Positions 40,659 through 52,453 of a stretch of DNA of 64,000 nucleotides are shown one piece after another. Positions within the stretch are counted from its first letter, which is position 1. Every line of letters begins with the position of its first letter. The translations under genes and the position numbers were made by a program. The stretch comes from Pyrenula massariospora. Its lineage: Eukaryota > Ascomycota > Eurotiomycetes > Pyrenulales > Pyrenulaceae. Under the pieces are notes generated by a model, which saw only the letters and a list, made by a program, of their open reading frames with translations, searched no databases and was not told the origin of the DNA. The stretch lies in the NCBI GenBank assembly GCA_021030905.1, contig JAGFMI010000020.1, forward strand, positions 372,001-436,000, read 5' to 3'.

Positions 40659-43493
40659 TACTCGGATGGGCTAAATGGGGATTGTAACAGCATTTAGTTG
40701 GGATTCCTCTTACTGCCAGATCCGGATCATGTCTAGCAAGAGTTCTGTATCGTTGCTTTCTTAGGCGTTATTGCATTGCTTCTTTGATCTTTCTATAGAA
40801 TTCCACAGGGAACGCCAATCAAACGTCCCGTTTGACACTGAATTTATTCCGTTCTATCATGTATCCCTAGCGAGATTGTGCCTAGGACAAACAGAGTAAT
40901 GCTTGCTCTATCAAAATAATCTAGAAACTGTCGCAGTAAAACTATGGAATGTTGTTGCTGATAGGATTGCCGTACCATGAGGCTCTATTCTTGGATGGGC
41001 AGCAGGCTAGAGGACCACATGGTAGAAGGGGCGGAAGCCCTTACATTATCAAAGTCAGTACATCGCAGATCCCACATCCCGCATTGAGAACCTACAAACA
41101 ATGATCCACCAAATAATATAAGAACCTGTCTCTGCATACCTCATAATTGATATGAGAGCTGTCGAGAGCGAATTCCGTACATGAATTATATGTATGTCTG
41201 TCTGCAGATAGCTCTACATAATAAATCAACTATGCCGTTATCTATAAACATCTCTGTGTAGTAGACTGAATGTACTCTGTCTGGAGATGTATCTGTGGAC
41301 AGAATTACATCTAATTATTACAGATAGCTGTCTGTGGATAATTATACAGCTAATTTACAATAAGTCTGTTTCCGGATAGATTTATGTGCGAATTACTATG
41401 AGGCTCTGTCTGCAGACGGCTCCCATATTATTTTAGTAGATCATTGTCTGCAGCTTCTCAATGTAAGATGTAGGTTAAGAGGTTTTGCTATGTGGTGGAC
41501 AAATCCAGTTCCTCCGCCGTAGTTCAAGAGAGGCTGAAGGGAAGGTGGGGGTCTCCTGAAGCAAATTTGTTGGCCAGAAGAGTCCGGGCCGGTCCCGAGC
41601 ATGTCAAAAGGCCTCAAAGTTCGAAGCGCTAAAATCCTTGTGAAACAGGCACCAAGAAATCAAGTGGAAAAAAGAATTAAAAGCCGGTCAATTACATCTA
41701 CGGCGAGACCAATACTAGTTCAATGAGACAAAGTGAAGATAATAGGTCCCTTCGGTCAGCCCACATACGGTTGTTTTTTGGATTCACATACCTCAAAATG
41801 AAATAGACAAGCAAAACCTTAACAGGCATATGAACAATTTGGACTATCATTCGTACCTTGAGAGCGAAGAGAAGTCGCAAAGAAGAAGAGCGTGGTCCGG
41901 TGTTGCAGCCGTGTTTGGTAATGAAGACCAGGATGATCCAGCTCGTAAGGTTGGGGGAAACCCCCCCCACCCCCCCCTGAAAATTTAGTGACCTGCTAAT
42001 GCTTAAGACCCCTGTATTAGGGCATTCTTGAATTATTCCTTTCCGACTAAGGCAAGATGGAGATGGCTAGTAGCCTCCAAAGCACAAGCAAGGAGCCCAT
42101 TTTCCTTGGCTGTCTCTCTTGCATGAGAGTGTATGTACTAGTAGTTTCCGTCCATATATCGCTAGGCAGTGTCGGCTTCGGCGATCATGAGAAAACTTGA
42201 GAGAACTGTATGCCACGCCTGAGATGACCAGATGACCTCGTGATCGACGAAAAGGCTGGTGATGCACGAAGGATTTATGGCGTTGATGGGGGCGGCGCCT
42301 CGGAAAGGAGGTGGCCCGAAGAAATGGCGGGCGGCTACGGTCTGAAAGCGTCGCAGTGGACTAGCATTTGGTCCTAATCTAGGACACCCTCACTTGTGCT
42401 CATTGCAAGCAACTGTCTGCGCCCTCTCGCAGTCCTTAGAGTTACATAGTATGCTTATTTAGAGTAGTGCTGCTCCTGATCGTCTTCATCTATGTACCTA
42501 CCTAGTGTGGAATTTAATGAACATCTTTGGAGCCGTTTTGACATGGTCTTTTCCAGCTAGATACTTGCGTCTGTCAATTACTCTGAAAGGCAGAGGCGCT
42601 CGTGGCAGGAAGAGACAGAAGACAACGGTAGAACAGCCCCAGCCGAAACACGTGTTTGGCGTCGCGTGTAGTTTCTAGACATGGAGCTCACCTGCTGCGG
42701 ACGGGTTAAGCAACTTTAGTTGACAGGCGGCTCGTGTCGCAGTGATCTGCATGGTTGCTACCAGGCGGACGGCACGAACTGCTCATCGAGATGCCACCAA
42801 TTTGTGGTTGCAGATGTCTACAGCCAAACGAGAGACGGCACAAAAGTCATAGCCGCGTTTCGGGAGCTACTAAATGGTGGATACCACATAGGCGCACCAT
42901 TTGCAAATTGCGCCACTTCCCACACCCTTTTGATCAGTCGTCAGCCCATCGCATCGCCACTTTGCCTGATCTAAGTGAGTCACGGGCGAATCATAATCAT
43001 CATGTAGCCACTGGCTTGTCTTTGAGGCTCTCAAGGCTCACAGCATAGATCCCCTCTGGCTAGTGGGGATGGACCTTGACTGGTAGCCGGTTATTCTTAT
43101 TGCGCTGGCCAAACGCCATGACACCATCATAAAAGTTGTACCCATCGGCAAGGCTGTACGAATGTTAGCTATGGCACCCACTGATAATTCGGACTCCGGA
43201 GCTTTTTAATTTCGGAGGAAAGATCGTCGGCGGCATTGATAGCTCTTCACGTTTCTTTCAGCTGTGTCTGCATTTTGGCATGTTGCTTCGGAGTTGGGCA
43301 TGCGCTCAATTGAATCAACGGCAGTCATTACCACGTCCGGCCTATTTTAATTTGAGACTTCATTCTCGGTAGTATCTTTAGTATCATGAAGCAAATCCCC
43401 TTCCCTGGAACCTGTGTGATCTTTCCTTTCCTCTAAGTTTGTCGATGTATCTCGGTCAAGGAGGGCATTGTCTGCTATCTTACTGTATAAAGA
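40659..43493. other. 2.8-kb gene-poor region
   Basis: No gene supported. It holds an AT-rich degenerate repeat zone (41125-41465, described separately), a homopolymeric C tract at about 41960-41978 and scattered short ORFs. Just before 43494 the sequence contains a possible leader of the kinase gene. Confidence 0.4.
41125..41465. repeat. Degenerate TCTGTCTGCAGA-type repeat zone
   Basis: A word of the form TCTGTCTG(C/G)AGA, or TCTGT(G/T)(G/T)(A/C)(C/G)AGA, followed by AT-rich filler recurs about eight times over 340 bp (for example near 41195, 41278, 41293, 41327, 41366, 41407, 41446). Spacing is irregular, roughly 15-80 bp. It looks like an old, diverged minisatellite; no coding potential. 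Confidence 0.5.
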
Positions 43494-46331
43494 ATGCTTA
43501 TGCTCTTGAAACAGCGAGATGTCAAGAATAACGGGTGTCATGACGAGGGTAAATCTGTGATGCGGACGATGCTGGAAGATCCGAACGAGTTCAAATGGGG
43601 AGATGGTACCACAAATGCTGATTTCGATAACGAAGGAGAGCTCCCTTTGAAATTCGAGCGACAACTTGATGCAATGGATGGTAGTTCTAAGAGCCAGCGT
43701 TGCTGGATTGATCAGTGGAGAGCCAATTCGTCTTTGCCGTTCAAATATTCTTTTGCAGTCAAAGAACTGAGGTTTTCGAGACCAAAGGAATCTCGAAAAG
43801 CGGCGGAACAAGAGATCAACAATACCAAAGACCTCCTCCATCCTCACGTCGTCAAATTGCTTGGAACGTATGATCTTCGGGGAAGGTTGCGCATTCTAAT
43901 TTATCCAGCTGCAAGCTGTGACCTGGCCGACTTCTTACGAAGAGTTTCTGAACACCTGGAAAACACCTCTATCCCGCCTGATCCATGTCCTGCCAGCGAT
44001 GCGAAGGCGATCCAGATCAACGCGCATCGATATCGATGGCCCCTTAGAGCAGCGCTTGAGCCGATGCTCGAAGCTTTGCGAGCCTATTATGTCTGTTTGT
44101 GTCAGGCAGTTGGATATCTTCATGAATCAGAGCTCCGTCACAAAGATATCAAGCCAGAGAACATATTGGTAGATTTCAGTGGCCAAGTTGTGCTTGCAGA
44201 TTTCGGCATCTCCAAGAAGTTTGATGAAAATATGAAGTCTGCGACAAAAGTTGATCGAATATACACCAGCCGGTACAAATCTCCAGAAATGGACAGGAAT
44301 GACGTACGTGATTACCCATCAGACGTTTTCTCTCTTGGGTGTGTGTTTCTCGAAATGGCAACTATGATACTGCGTAAGACTTGGAAGAGCTGCAAGGAAA
44401 ATTGTAGTCACTCCACCAACAACACCGGTCGAAATGACAACTTTTGCTCAAATTTGGCCAAAGTAGAAGATTGGATATCCACACTCGTTCAGCAAGCTCA
44501 TAATCTGGAAGGAGCACGTACCGGCTCGAGTCTCGGTATGGAAGGCGTCCTTGAAAGTATATCAGAAATGCTTCGTTTTGAACCAGAAAGTCGGCCATCG
44601 GCTATTGGTTTATGGAAGAAATTTTATCTACCTGGCCAAGTCATGTGTCGTGACTGCCATCCCGAACATCCGGACCAACCCTGGGCTCCGAACGATCAAC
44701 AAAAGCTAGCGATTGAGGCAGCCAGAAAAAGACGCAATGCTTTTGCTCTTCCGGCTATTGTAGAAAGCGATAAAAATGATGTACAGGGCGGTGCCGAAGA
44801 AGGTCATAATTTTACTACGACAACAGATTCAAGTGGGGCAATCCGCCCAGGATCTTCGGGCACCCTGTTTCTATCTCCTAAATCCAGCATTCGGAGAGAT
44901 CGTCAACGGGGTGAAAGCACCTCCCGACCTACTAGTCCGAGCTACCATGTTCAATTTCAGCCTAATCCGCCATCACCTCAAAAGTCTCCAAAGCTGGTAC
45001 ATGGCTATGATGAGACACGGCTTACGCAGTCTCTGAGGCAATCTACTGATACTCCTACACCCGTGCCCGTTTCAGGGGCTAAGTCTGGGTCTCCTGCCGT
45101 CAAAATTACATCTGAGGCTTCAGAAACTCACCAAGGACCTCCAATTGATTTTCGCCACAGCATGACGGATTTTGACAGTACAAAGCTTCTTTCCCCCCTT
45201 GAAAAAAAGGCGGCTCAGCCATCTTCTGCGGAATCACTTAGAAAAGCGACAACGACAAGCAGGAACGCCGGCTTTCATGTAAGACATTCGAAATCCTTAG
45301 AGGATATTCTAAATACATCAGAAGTCCGGCCATCGATCCCGCAATTTTTCGAAAAGAGTGCTGCTGGCAGCACGGAATTGTCAGGCTCAAGGAAAAAGGG
45401 CCACAAAGTGTTCCATAGCTCCAATAGCCACGTCGCGGCTCAAGATTTCACAGGAGAGGCTCAAGATTTTTCTTACAAACATGATTCTAAGGTACAAGAT
45501 TACGTCCGTCAGACTCCGACAGACAAAGGTGCTCGGACGGCAACAGAGGACAGCCAGACTTCCAAGAGTTCCAGTGACGCCGAACAAGCAGCATTTTCAA
45601 ATCAGCGCAGAATCCCTGGGGAATTTCCATTCAGCCGTAGCTCAAGGGGAAGTCTTGATTCGGGAGTCTCAAAGGTAAAAGGTGGCGTAGAAAGAGTTCG
45701 ACGAGGCAAGAAACGCAGGTCTACATCTTCCAAGCATTCAGACTCGGAACGTTCCACCGGAGATGCAGCGGAGCATACGGCCGTAGTCCGTATAACTTCT
45801 CCAGGACCAATCTCTCAAGCTTCGCGGCCCTCCAGTCATAATAGACAATCGGCTATGGTCGATGATCCCACCAGACTTTCCGTTCCAAACTTGAAAGAGG
45901 CCGAGGAAAAGTCTCAGAGGCTTTTGGGTCTGAAAGACATCACCGAATCGATTAGTAAGCACAATCTCAAGCGAGCTTCGTGTATATTGGTGTGCGACAT
46001 GCGAGAAGGAGCATTGAAAGAAGCCGAATTTTATACTTTGGAAGGTAAGACACCAAATGTTTCATTTTCGCGTGCATTCGTGTTCTGACCCGGGGTTTTT
46101 TGTCTAGAGCGGAAATTTAGAGCCTACGAACTGCCTCCAAATTCTGGCAATAATCATGACATATATCAAGACGGTATACTGCTTACGAAGATCGACCTGG
46201 GCAAACGGAGTTTGTGGTCCCGAGTCAGGAGGTGGTACTCGCCGTTTCCTTGCATATTTTTGATCAACATTGATTCAAAGTTCGACGGTTCTGGGAAAGC
46301 ATCAAGAGCTGAGACTTTTAGTAACAGCTGA
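43494..46331 (+). CDS. Protein kinase with long disordered tail
   Basis: Serine/threonine kinase-like protein, 924 aa, exons 43494-46044 and 46108-46331. The 63-bp intron (GTAAGA...GTCTAG) replaces the false ending of the open frame and adds about 75 residues. Kinase features: beta-3 Lys in FAVKEL (about residue 88), helix-C Glu in AAEQEINN, HKDIKPENIL catalytic loop (about 215), DFG in LADFGISKKF, SPEM in place of APE, and DVFSLGCVFLEM. A canonical GxGxxG loop is not visible upstream of the Lys. After residue 390 comes a Ser/Thr/Pro-rich disordered tail of about 400 residues, then a short folded-looking end. The start could also be 43560. It is convergent with the patatin gene, 218 bp away, in a group of cell-death-type genes. 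Confidence 0.85.
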
Positions 46332-46549
46332 AGTCTACCCTCTGGCCTATCCCCTAGGCGGTGCATTGAGATCATCAAACAGAGTGGGTGCCTTTGTCTG
46401 AGATATCAGGCTTTTTCATGTACCAGGTTTTCACCTCTTTTCTTGACTTGTAATGGGGGAAATGTAGAACGTCTAACCTAAGACCTCGAAAGGTCGATGC
46501 TGAGCAATCGATAGTCGTAATCAGTCAAAAGTGGACAAAGTCTGCTATA

Positions 46550-47932
46550 TTAACTACCAGTCGTCTTCGGTTTTTCGGGTTCGCCACTATTTGTCCGGCC
46601 CTTATCAAGAAGGGTTTTGATGATTTCATGGTTTTCTGGACTCGGTGGCGCCATTCTGTGGAATTCTCTTAGATGGTCCAGCAATTCGTTCTGAGTTTTG
46701 AAGACCTTTGGCTCCCCGTTAGTAGCCGTCAACCTGCAGGGACCCATGTCATCTTCGAATTTGCATCTGTACTTTGTCCCAAATGCGAAGCTCTCCCACC
46801 TCATTGTCTCAGACCGTTGACGACGCTTCCTCACAAGCAACTCTGCACACTGGAAGAGCTGCTCCTGGACATCTGGATCTCCCAGGTACGCCTTTGTCAA
46901 TTGTCTGATCCTATTCGTGATCATGTGCTTGGATTGATCAGAATCTTGTGACCACTCAACCTTTGCCTCGAGACGACAATATCGGAATCCACTGCTCTCT
47001 TTCTGCATCAATTCGTGCACAGCCTCAGAGCTCTCAACGACACTAGACATAGTGGATTTTCGATCTCTCGACTTGGACGTAGCTAATATTGGAGTATCTA
47101 GAGACAGACCAGAGCCGAGGCTGAGAAAAAGGTCTACAGAGTCGTGAGTCTCTCGTTGATGATGATTCTGATCAACCTCTTTGAAAACTTCGATGCTTGG
47201 ATTATTTAACCCGACTCCTCCATCAACATATTTGTGCCCGCCAATGGTTGAGCTTTTGAAACGACTAGGTGCCGCTGTAGTAGCTCGAGCAAGTTCCCAT
47301 GTGTTATAATATTTTGTCTGAGGTTGCTCATACGTCCTGAACAAATAAGGCATCAAGACGCCCTTGTGAGAACCACTAAGAGAGCAGACAATTGTTCGGC
47401 ATCGCACTGCATCGGACTGAAAGCGATCCTGCTTCTCTTCGGGACTAGGCAGGGCAGGTGGGAGATTGCCGATCTGGGCAAGCTTCTGCTTCTTTTGGTT
47501 ATGCTTGAAAATATCTATGAATCTGCTTCTTCGCGTTCTCCTAAATAATTCTCTTTCCACCAAACAGTATTTGTCGAGCGCTTCATCGACGCTCATGCGC
47601 AGGCGCCCTAACATGATAGCTATAAGCCCTCCAACACTTGAACCAGCTATGTAATCAAAATAATGGCATAGCAGGTATCTTGAACTCTCATGCGCCTTGT
47701 CATCTTTCTGAGGCGTCGGAAGTGTTGCATCGAACAGAGGAGAATCGGTGCTCGCGTACGCTTTGGGCTTCATGGACCGTTCCAGCTCTTGAATCTTGTT
47801 GACTAGTTCTTGGAGAATCAGAAGTGTAGAATAACCATGTAGTCCTACACCGTCTACACAAAGGACTGATTTCTTGGCCCATGGCTCGCTATCGTCGGCT
47901 GCTAAGGACACGGTATCTGAGAGGAGGGTCAT
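46550..47932 (-). CDS. Patatin-like phospholipase
   Basis: Lipid acyl hydrolase of 460 aa, single exon. Ser-Asp dyad visible: GSSVGG (residues 97-102, Ser99 in the GxSxG elbow) and VDGGVGLNNPS (Asp235). The oxyanion loop reads DGVGLHG (27-33) rather than the usual DGGGxRG, so activity may be modified. After the patatin fold a segment with RCKF...CRL and HLREFH looks like an irregular C2H2-type zinc finger, as found behind patatin in other fungal proteins. Patatin is also a frequent N-terminal effector domain of fungal NLR proteins; here it stands alone, without a NACHT or NB-ARC partner. It lies tail to tail with the kinase and divergent from the HeLo gene. Confidence 0.9.
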   Translation of the reverse strand: MTLLSDTVSLAADDSEPWAKKSVLCVDGVGLHGYSTLLILQELVNKIQELERSMKPKAYASTDSPLFDATLPTPQKDDKAHESSRYLLCHYFDYIAGSSVGGLIAIMLGRLRMSVDEALDKYCLVERELFRRTRRSRFIDIFKHNQKKQKLAQIGNLPPALPSPEEKQDRFQSDAVRCRTIVCSLSGSHKGVLMPYLFRTYEQPQTKYYNTWELARATTAAPSRFKSSTIGGHKYVDGGVGLNNPSIEVFKEVDQNHHQRETHDSVDLFLSLGSGLSLDTPILATSKSRDRKSTMSSVVESSEAVHELMQKESSGFRYCRLEAKVEWSQDSDQSKHMITNRIRQLTKAYLGDPDVQEQLFQCAELLVRKRRQRSETMRWESFAFGTKYRCKFEDDMGPCRLTATNGEPKVFKTQNELLDHLREFHRMAPPSPENHEIIKTLLDKGRTNSGEPEKPKTTGS

Positions 47933-48903
47933 CGGTCTATGTTACAACCATAGTCAGGGCAAGATATAGACTTTTGGAACAGAACGAATCTCCAATGTCA
48001 GGAAAGAAATACCAAATCTGAGGCCAGAACTGGCGGGAGTAAGTAGTCAAATATCGAAGTCAGCGGGCAGATGCGACTTGTAACTGGTTACAGTTACTGA
48101 AGGCAACAAGGAAACATGGGGCCATGATCCCTACGGGCCACGAGCCCGATATTTTAGAGCTCTCGTGGCATAGAGGCGCATGCTGAGCCTGGATATCACC
48201 CACTGGGAGGACGAAACACTCGAGGTCCTGTGTGCTCGCTTATGTTGGACAGCCTCTTGAGTCCTTGCAACCCTCAATTTTTGGAGAGAACATCTGCGCG
48301 CCACTGCGCCACCGCAGCCGTCCTTCGCGTCCTTCATTCAAGGTATCCGCAGAGATATCATTGGCGCATCGTATGTCATTCCCGCCTTGCATGCGCTACA
48401 CCAATGACACATCTAGGCCCCATGCCGTGTTACCGCCATTGGCACGATTTGTTCTTCCTATCGCCGGCGACTAAGCTGATTCGGGGGACTGCTCAAGTGC
48501 ACTAATCCTATTCTGGACCAACGAGGCTCATCTAAGGACTTCACATCTTCTCATCGGGCGCCAAATAGCCTCATCTCTAAAACCGCATTTAAAGCAGACC
48601 GCGTCGCATGTCGCATCGCTTTTGGAAGTATGATACGGTGCGCCCAGTCTCCCGCCTTCTGAAAGCCTGCTTATTACGAGGCTCTGCGGCTGAGAATAAC
48701 GAAGAAGAAAAACAATGGCGCTGTCTAGGCTCCAGGAGTTCCTCCTTGTGGAATGGCGGTGGCCTAGTGTGGCATTTTGGACTATCGCAGCCGTTCGCCT
48801 TTGGGAAGGGTTGTTTTTGCATTGTGCTCATCTCCGGCCGAGTTGATTCCTTAGCTGCACTGCTCGACTAGCTAGATTTACGTTTACAGGAGATTGGTCC
48901 GAA
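47933..48903. other. Bidirectional promoter region (patatin / HeLo)
   Basis: Region of 971 bp between divergent genes, no coding sequence supported. Shared upstream DNA would permit joint regulation of the patatin and HeLo-pseudokinase genes, but no motif was recognised. Confidence 0.4.
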
Positions 48904-50834
48904 ATGAGTGATCCGATCAGCACAGGCATGGGGGCGGCGTCCCTGTCGATTCAAATCCTGGATGGTATAGTCAAAGGTCCGTAAATGGGGCTGAAAGATT
49001 CTTTAAGAGCTGTCACGGAATGTACTGAAACACGACGACAGGTTACAAGGCGTTTATTGAAGCTGCGAATATGGACAATGACTGTCGAGAGCTTCGGACT
49101 AAGCTCCAGATTGAATATTGTCGGCTGCTAGATTGGTCCGAGGTGACTGGCCTTATCAACCAAGAATACGAGGCAGATCTCCCGGATGTCTTGAGAAGCG
49201 ACAAACTCGTCCTAGTAGCAACGCTGATGCAAATTCAAGCTCTCATGGACGAGTTTACATCGCTCAATGGTAGGTACGAGCAGTTGAGACCAAGCGATAC
49301 TGAGCAAGAAAAGATGGAAAAGCGAGATTCGGATATCGCAGTAGGCTTCGCTTCGATTGAACTGCGCTACGAGAAGAAGGCTGCAGAAAGAAAGTACAGA
49401 CGTGGCTTGAATCATGTAATGCGCATGACAAAGGACATCAAAAGTATTGCTACCCAACCTAAGCGTCTGTTTTGGGTAGCCTTTGATGCAGAGGTCTTCA
49501 AACAGCTTTTGCGGAAACTGACCGAGTATAATGACTGGCTAAGTGAACTGCTACGTGGTCATCATGCGAGGAAGCTGGAGGAAACGACTCGGAAGACCTA
49601 TCTAGAACTAGTACAGGTAAGAACTACTGTCCAGGAGTTGAAGGACCTTTTCACAGCAAGTTCCTTGCTGAGCGATCATTCGTTCGAAATTGGTCACCAT
49701 GAGGGACTGGCAAAAAATGACCAGCTTCTGAGCCACCTCTCCAAATTCAAAGAGATCAGTCTTGCTCATGACCACCCAAATGACCAACCTCCGACGTACT
49801 CTGAGACTGTCAGAGACGCGAATATTGGGTACTATTCCGTCAAATACGACTCAGACTTAGACGAGAGTGAGTCACCGTCACCCAGAGTGCGCGACTCCTG
49901 CGAGTATCTTCCCGACGACGGCTCAAAGATCCACGGCTGGATTGAATGGAAGTCTTATAAGAGCATCTTAAATCGAGAAACACGGAACAGCGAACCAGCA
50001 CCGGGAAATATAAAGCGAGTGCAAGAACTGGTAAACCTTCTACGGCAATCCAATATTTCCGAGTTTCGCATACCTCGTTGCATCGGCTACTTTGACGACC
50101 GTACTGACGTCGAAGATAGCGAGCATCTTGAGCGTTTCGGCATCGTCTTCCAGAAACCCATCCAAGATTCTTATGCTCCACCTCCTCTTTCTCTCCTAGA
50201 AGCTTTTCAAACCAAGAAATGCCCGTCGCTAACCGAACGCGTAGCCATGGCCCATAAGCTCGCAACCAGCATCCTCTACCTCCACGCTGTGAAATGGCTG
50301 CACAAGGGCCTTCGCAGCGACGGTATCATATTCTTCCCTACTACGAACACTAAAGATATTGATTTCGCGGAACCATATCTCTCTGGCTTCGAATATGCCC
50401 GGCCCGACCGCGACGGCGCACATAGCACAGGTGGCGGCCGGGATCCCTTGTCCGAGCTATATATGCATCCGAGCTATCAGGGCTCAGAAGCCATGGGCAC
50501 TTATCGGAAGACGTTTGATATCTATAGCCTCGGCATCGTATTACTAGAGATCATTCACTGGGAGCCGGTTCATAATCTGCTCGCGTTTGAGGATCAAGAA
50601 CACCCGAGTCCGCCGGAACTAAAGGCCGTAAGGCAGAGGCTTCTTGGTGAGAAATCGCCGTTGACTAGGAATATCGGGGATAGATTGTACACTGCTACGA
50701 GGAGCTGTATTCAAGGACTGGCGGCTTTCGGGTTGGAAGAGGAGGTTGATGAGTTGAGTCCGGGCGTCGGGGCAGCGCTACAAAGGAGCTTCGCGGAAGT
50801 CGTCGTTGATAATTTGAAGGACATTGTTGTTTGA
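48904..50834 (+). CDS. HeLo-domain / pseudokinase protein
   Basis: Two exons, 48904-48976 and 49042-50834 (621 aa). The short first exon supplies MSDPISTGMGAASLSIQILD, the amphipathic start typical of HeLo (prion-inhibition and propagation) domains, and splices in frame into YKAFIEAANMDNDCREL. Residues 1 to about 220 form the helical HeLo-like part. The C-terminal 330 residues have kinase shape but lost catalysis: HGWIEWKSYK, WLHKGLRS in place of HRD, LSGFEYARP in place of DFG, then YDIYSLGIVLLEI-like FDIYSLGIVLLEI. HeLo domains of HET-S and its relatives permeabilise membranes when activated; a fused pseudokinase is a common fungal arrangement, similar in logic to MLKL. I infer a role in regulated cell death or incompatibility. 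Confidence 0.87.
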
Positions 50835-51202
50835 ACCTTGAGCTCTGTGGCGGGTATGGGTAGGTCTTTGGATGTTATTTTCTTTCTTCCGTGCTTCTGT
50901 GCTATTTTCTTCGATTGTAGACGGTCATTCGATTACCTTCACATGCAGCCTCGCCAGAGGCTCGGTTTCTGTTCAAGTTTGACACCTGTCTCAATCACAT
51001 CTCTCAGTTCCCAACCTAGTGATCGTCCGATTCGAGATTTTAAAACTAGCATGAGGCGCACTAGACATTTTCTAGTCCGCAAAAAGGCCGCAGAACTCAA
51101 TTCCAATACTTATAAGTGTCAACAAGCCCGATGCCACGGTCAAGCGCGGTATCTAGAAAGCGTAAAGGTAGGAGGCCATCCTTTTCGGTACAATTGTCAT
51201 TC
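50835..51202. other. Intergenic region between convergent genes
   Basis: Spacer of 368 bp between the ends of the HeLo gene and the Zn2Cys6 gene. A plus-strand ORF (50838-51434) runs through it but overlaps the regulator gene antisense and has no family features. Confidence 0.4.
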
Positions 51203-52453
51203 TTATGTCTGGACCCCCCACCTCTCCATCTTCTCTATACCGAACGTAGCCTCAAGCAGTATCATCGCAAAGTCGTTTACGTCTGCCGGTGCGACCTCTT
51301 CAAATAGTTTATCGGCTTCTGCCATCTGTATCAGCGCTGGTTTTCTCTCAGAACACAGCTTCTCCCAAGCAAGAGCTGATTTTGCTTCCCAGACACCTCG
51401 ACAGCTCGTGAACATCATACCACCTTGGCAATGAACCGGCCCAGCTTTTTGAGCAACCATGTATATTCCATGAATGCCGGAAGTTACGAGCCACGTCCGT
51501 CGGATGCTTTCGGCTACAATCCAGGAGTACCAAGAGAAGTTCTCCCAATGCGCAATATCGGATCGGTTAAAGTCAATACTGGTCTCTTCTTGAGGCGATA
51601 AGAAAATAGCGCCGCCTAAACAACGATCCTGTCGAGCACATTCAACCATTTGTTGCATCCAGTTGTTCAGCACAGGAATGTGACTTTCTGCAAGGTGTCG
51701 GAGCCTGATGTCCCCATCGTAGAGACTGACTATCTGATAGGCTAATAATGCCTGAACACGAGCAATATGACCAAGAGAGTCAAGTGGTATCGAAATTCTT
51801 CCTATACTCGTTGGCGACGAGTCAAACGGACTGATGTCTTCCGCAACTAGTCGCTTAGCTTGATCTTCGATAATTCGAAAAATGGTCTGCTCATTTGACT
51901 CTGTCTTGTGAAGGTAACATGAAAGAGTGGTATATGCATCTTGAATACACCGAGGAAATCTTGTCCTGTATAGTTGAGGATGTATGAAAGGATTACTCCC
52001 TTTTTCAATCCACTGGGTGAGCCAGCGATGAATCTTCATCATATGATTCTTCAATTCTCTAGGACCAAATTCGGTGTTGCTCTTCGTCCGTGGGATATGC
52101 TCTACCCTCCAAGTCTCCGGGGAAATAAACCAGTTTGAAGTCGGCTGGTCGCCAATAAGCTCATCGGAAACCCCGGGTAGTTCGATGCCCAGAGAAAAAC
52201 TGAGATCAACTCCTCCAGTCTCAACTCCGGGCCAATAGGCAGATATCTGTGGATCATAATAAGACAAGATATCATGCTCTGTCGGCACCGCGTCATCTCC
52301 TCCGCAAAGGACGAAATTGGTCGGCTTTGTCGGAGGATATGCGCAATTGATGCCCCGTCTCTTGCACCTGACGCAGTGCGGCCTCTGTTTTCCGCACCTC
52401 CGCTTCGACCCTGCGCAGGCAATACATGCTTTAGTCTCCAACAGACTAGTCAT
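51203..52453 (-). CDS. Zn2Cys6 transcription factor
   Basis: Binuclear zinc-cluster regulator of 416 aa, single exon. The zinc cluster is at the N-terminus: Cys10, 13, 20, 27, 30 and 37 in C-x2-C-x6-C-x6-C-x2-C-x6-C spacing, with basic residues KRRC and KRRG typical of DNA binding. The rest is a helical domain of the type seen in short cluster-specific regulators. The start at 52453 (MTSLLETKACIAC) gives the usual nine residues before the first Cys; an upstream ATG at 52477 adds eight. It is divergent from the short-chain dehydrogenase, with about 730 bp between, so it may control that gene. Confidence 0.93.
   Translation of the reverse strand: MTSLLETKACIACAGSKRRCGKQRPHCVRCKRRGINCAYPPTKPTNFVLCGGDDAVPTEHDILSYYDPQISAYWPGVETGGVDLSFSLGIELPGVSDELIGDQPTSNWFISPETWRVEHIPRTKSNTEFGPRELKNHMMKIHRWLTQWIEKGSNPFIHPQLYRTRFPRCIQDAYTTLSCYLHKTESNEQTIFRIIEDQAKRLVAEDISPFDSSPTSIGRISIPLDSLGHIARVQALLAYQIVSLYDGDIRLRHLAESHIPVLNNWMQQMVECARQDRCLGGAIFLSPQEETSIDFNRSDIAHWENFSWYSWIVAESIRRTWLVTSGIHGIYMVAQKAGPVHCQGGMMFTSCRGVWEAKSALAWEKLCSERKPALIQMAEADKLFEEVAPADVNDFAMILLEATFGIEKMERWGVQT

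Noticed and set aside
41954-41985. C homopolymer tract as a structural element
   Set aside because: A simple homopolymer run, common in fungal intergenic DNA; no associated feature.
50838-51434. 198-codon plus-strand ORF
   Set aside because: Overlaps the 3' end of the Zn2Cys6 gene antisense and shows no recognisable protein pattern.
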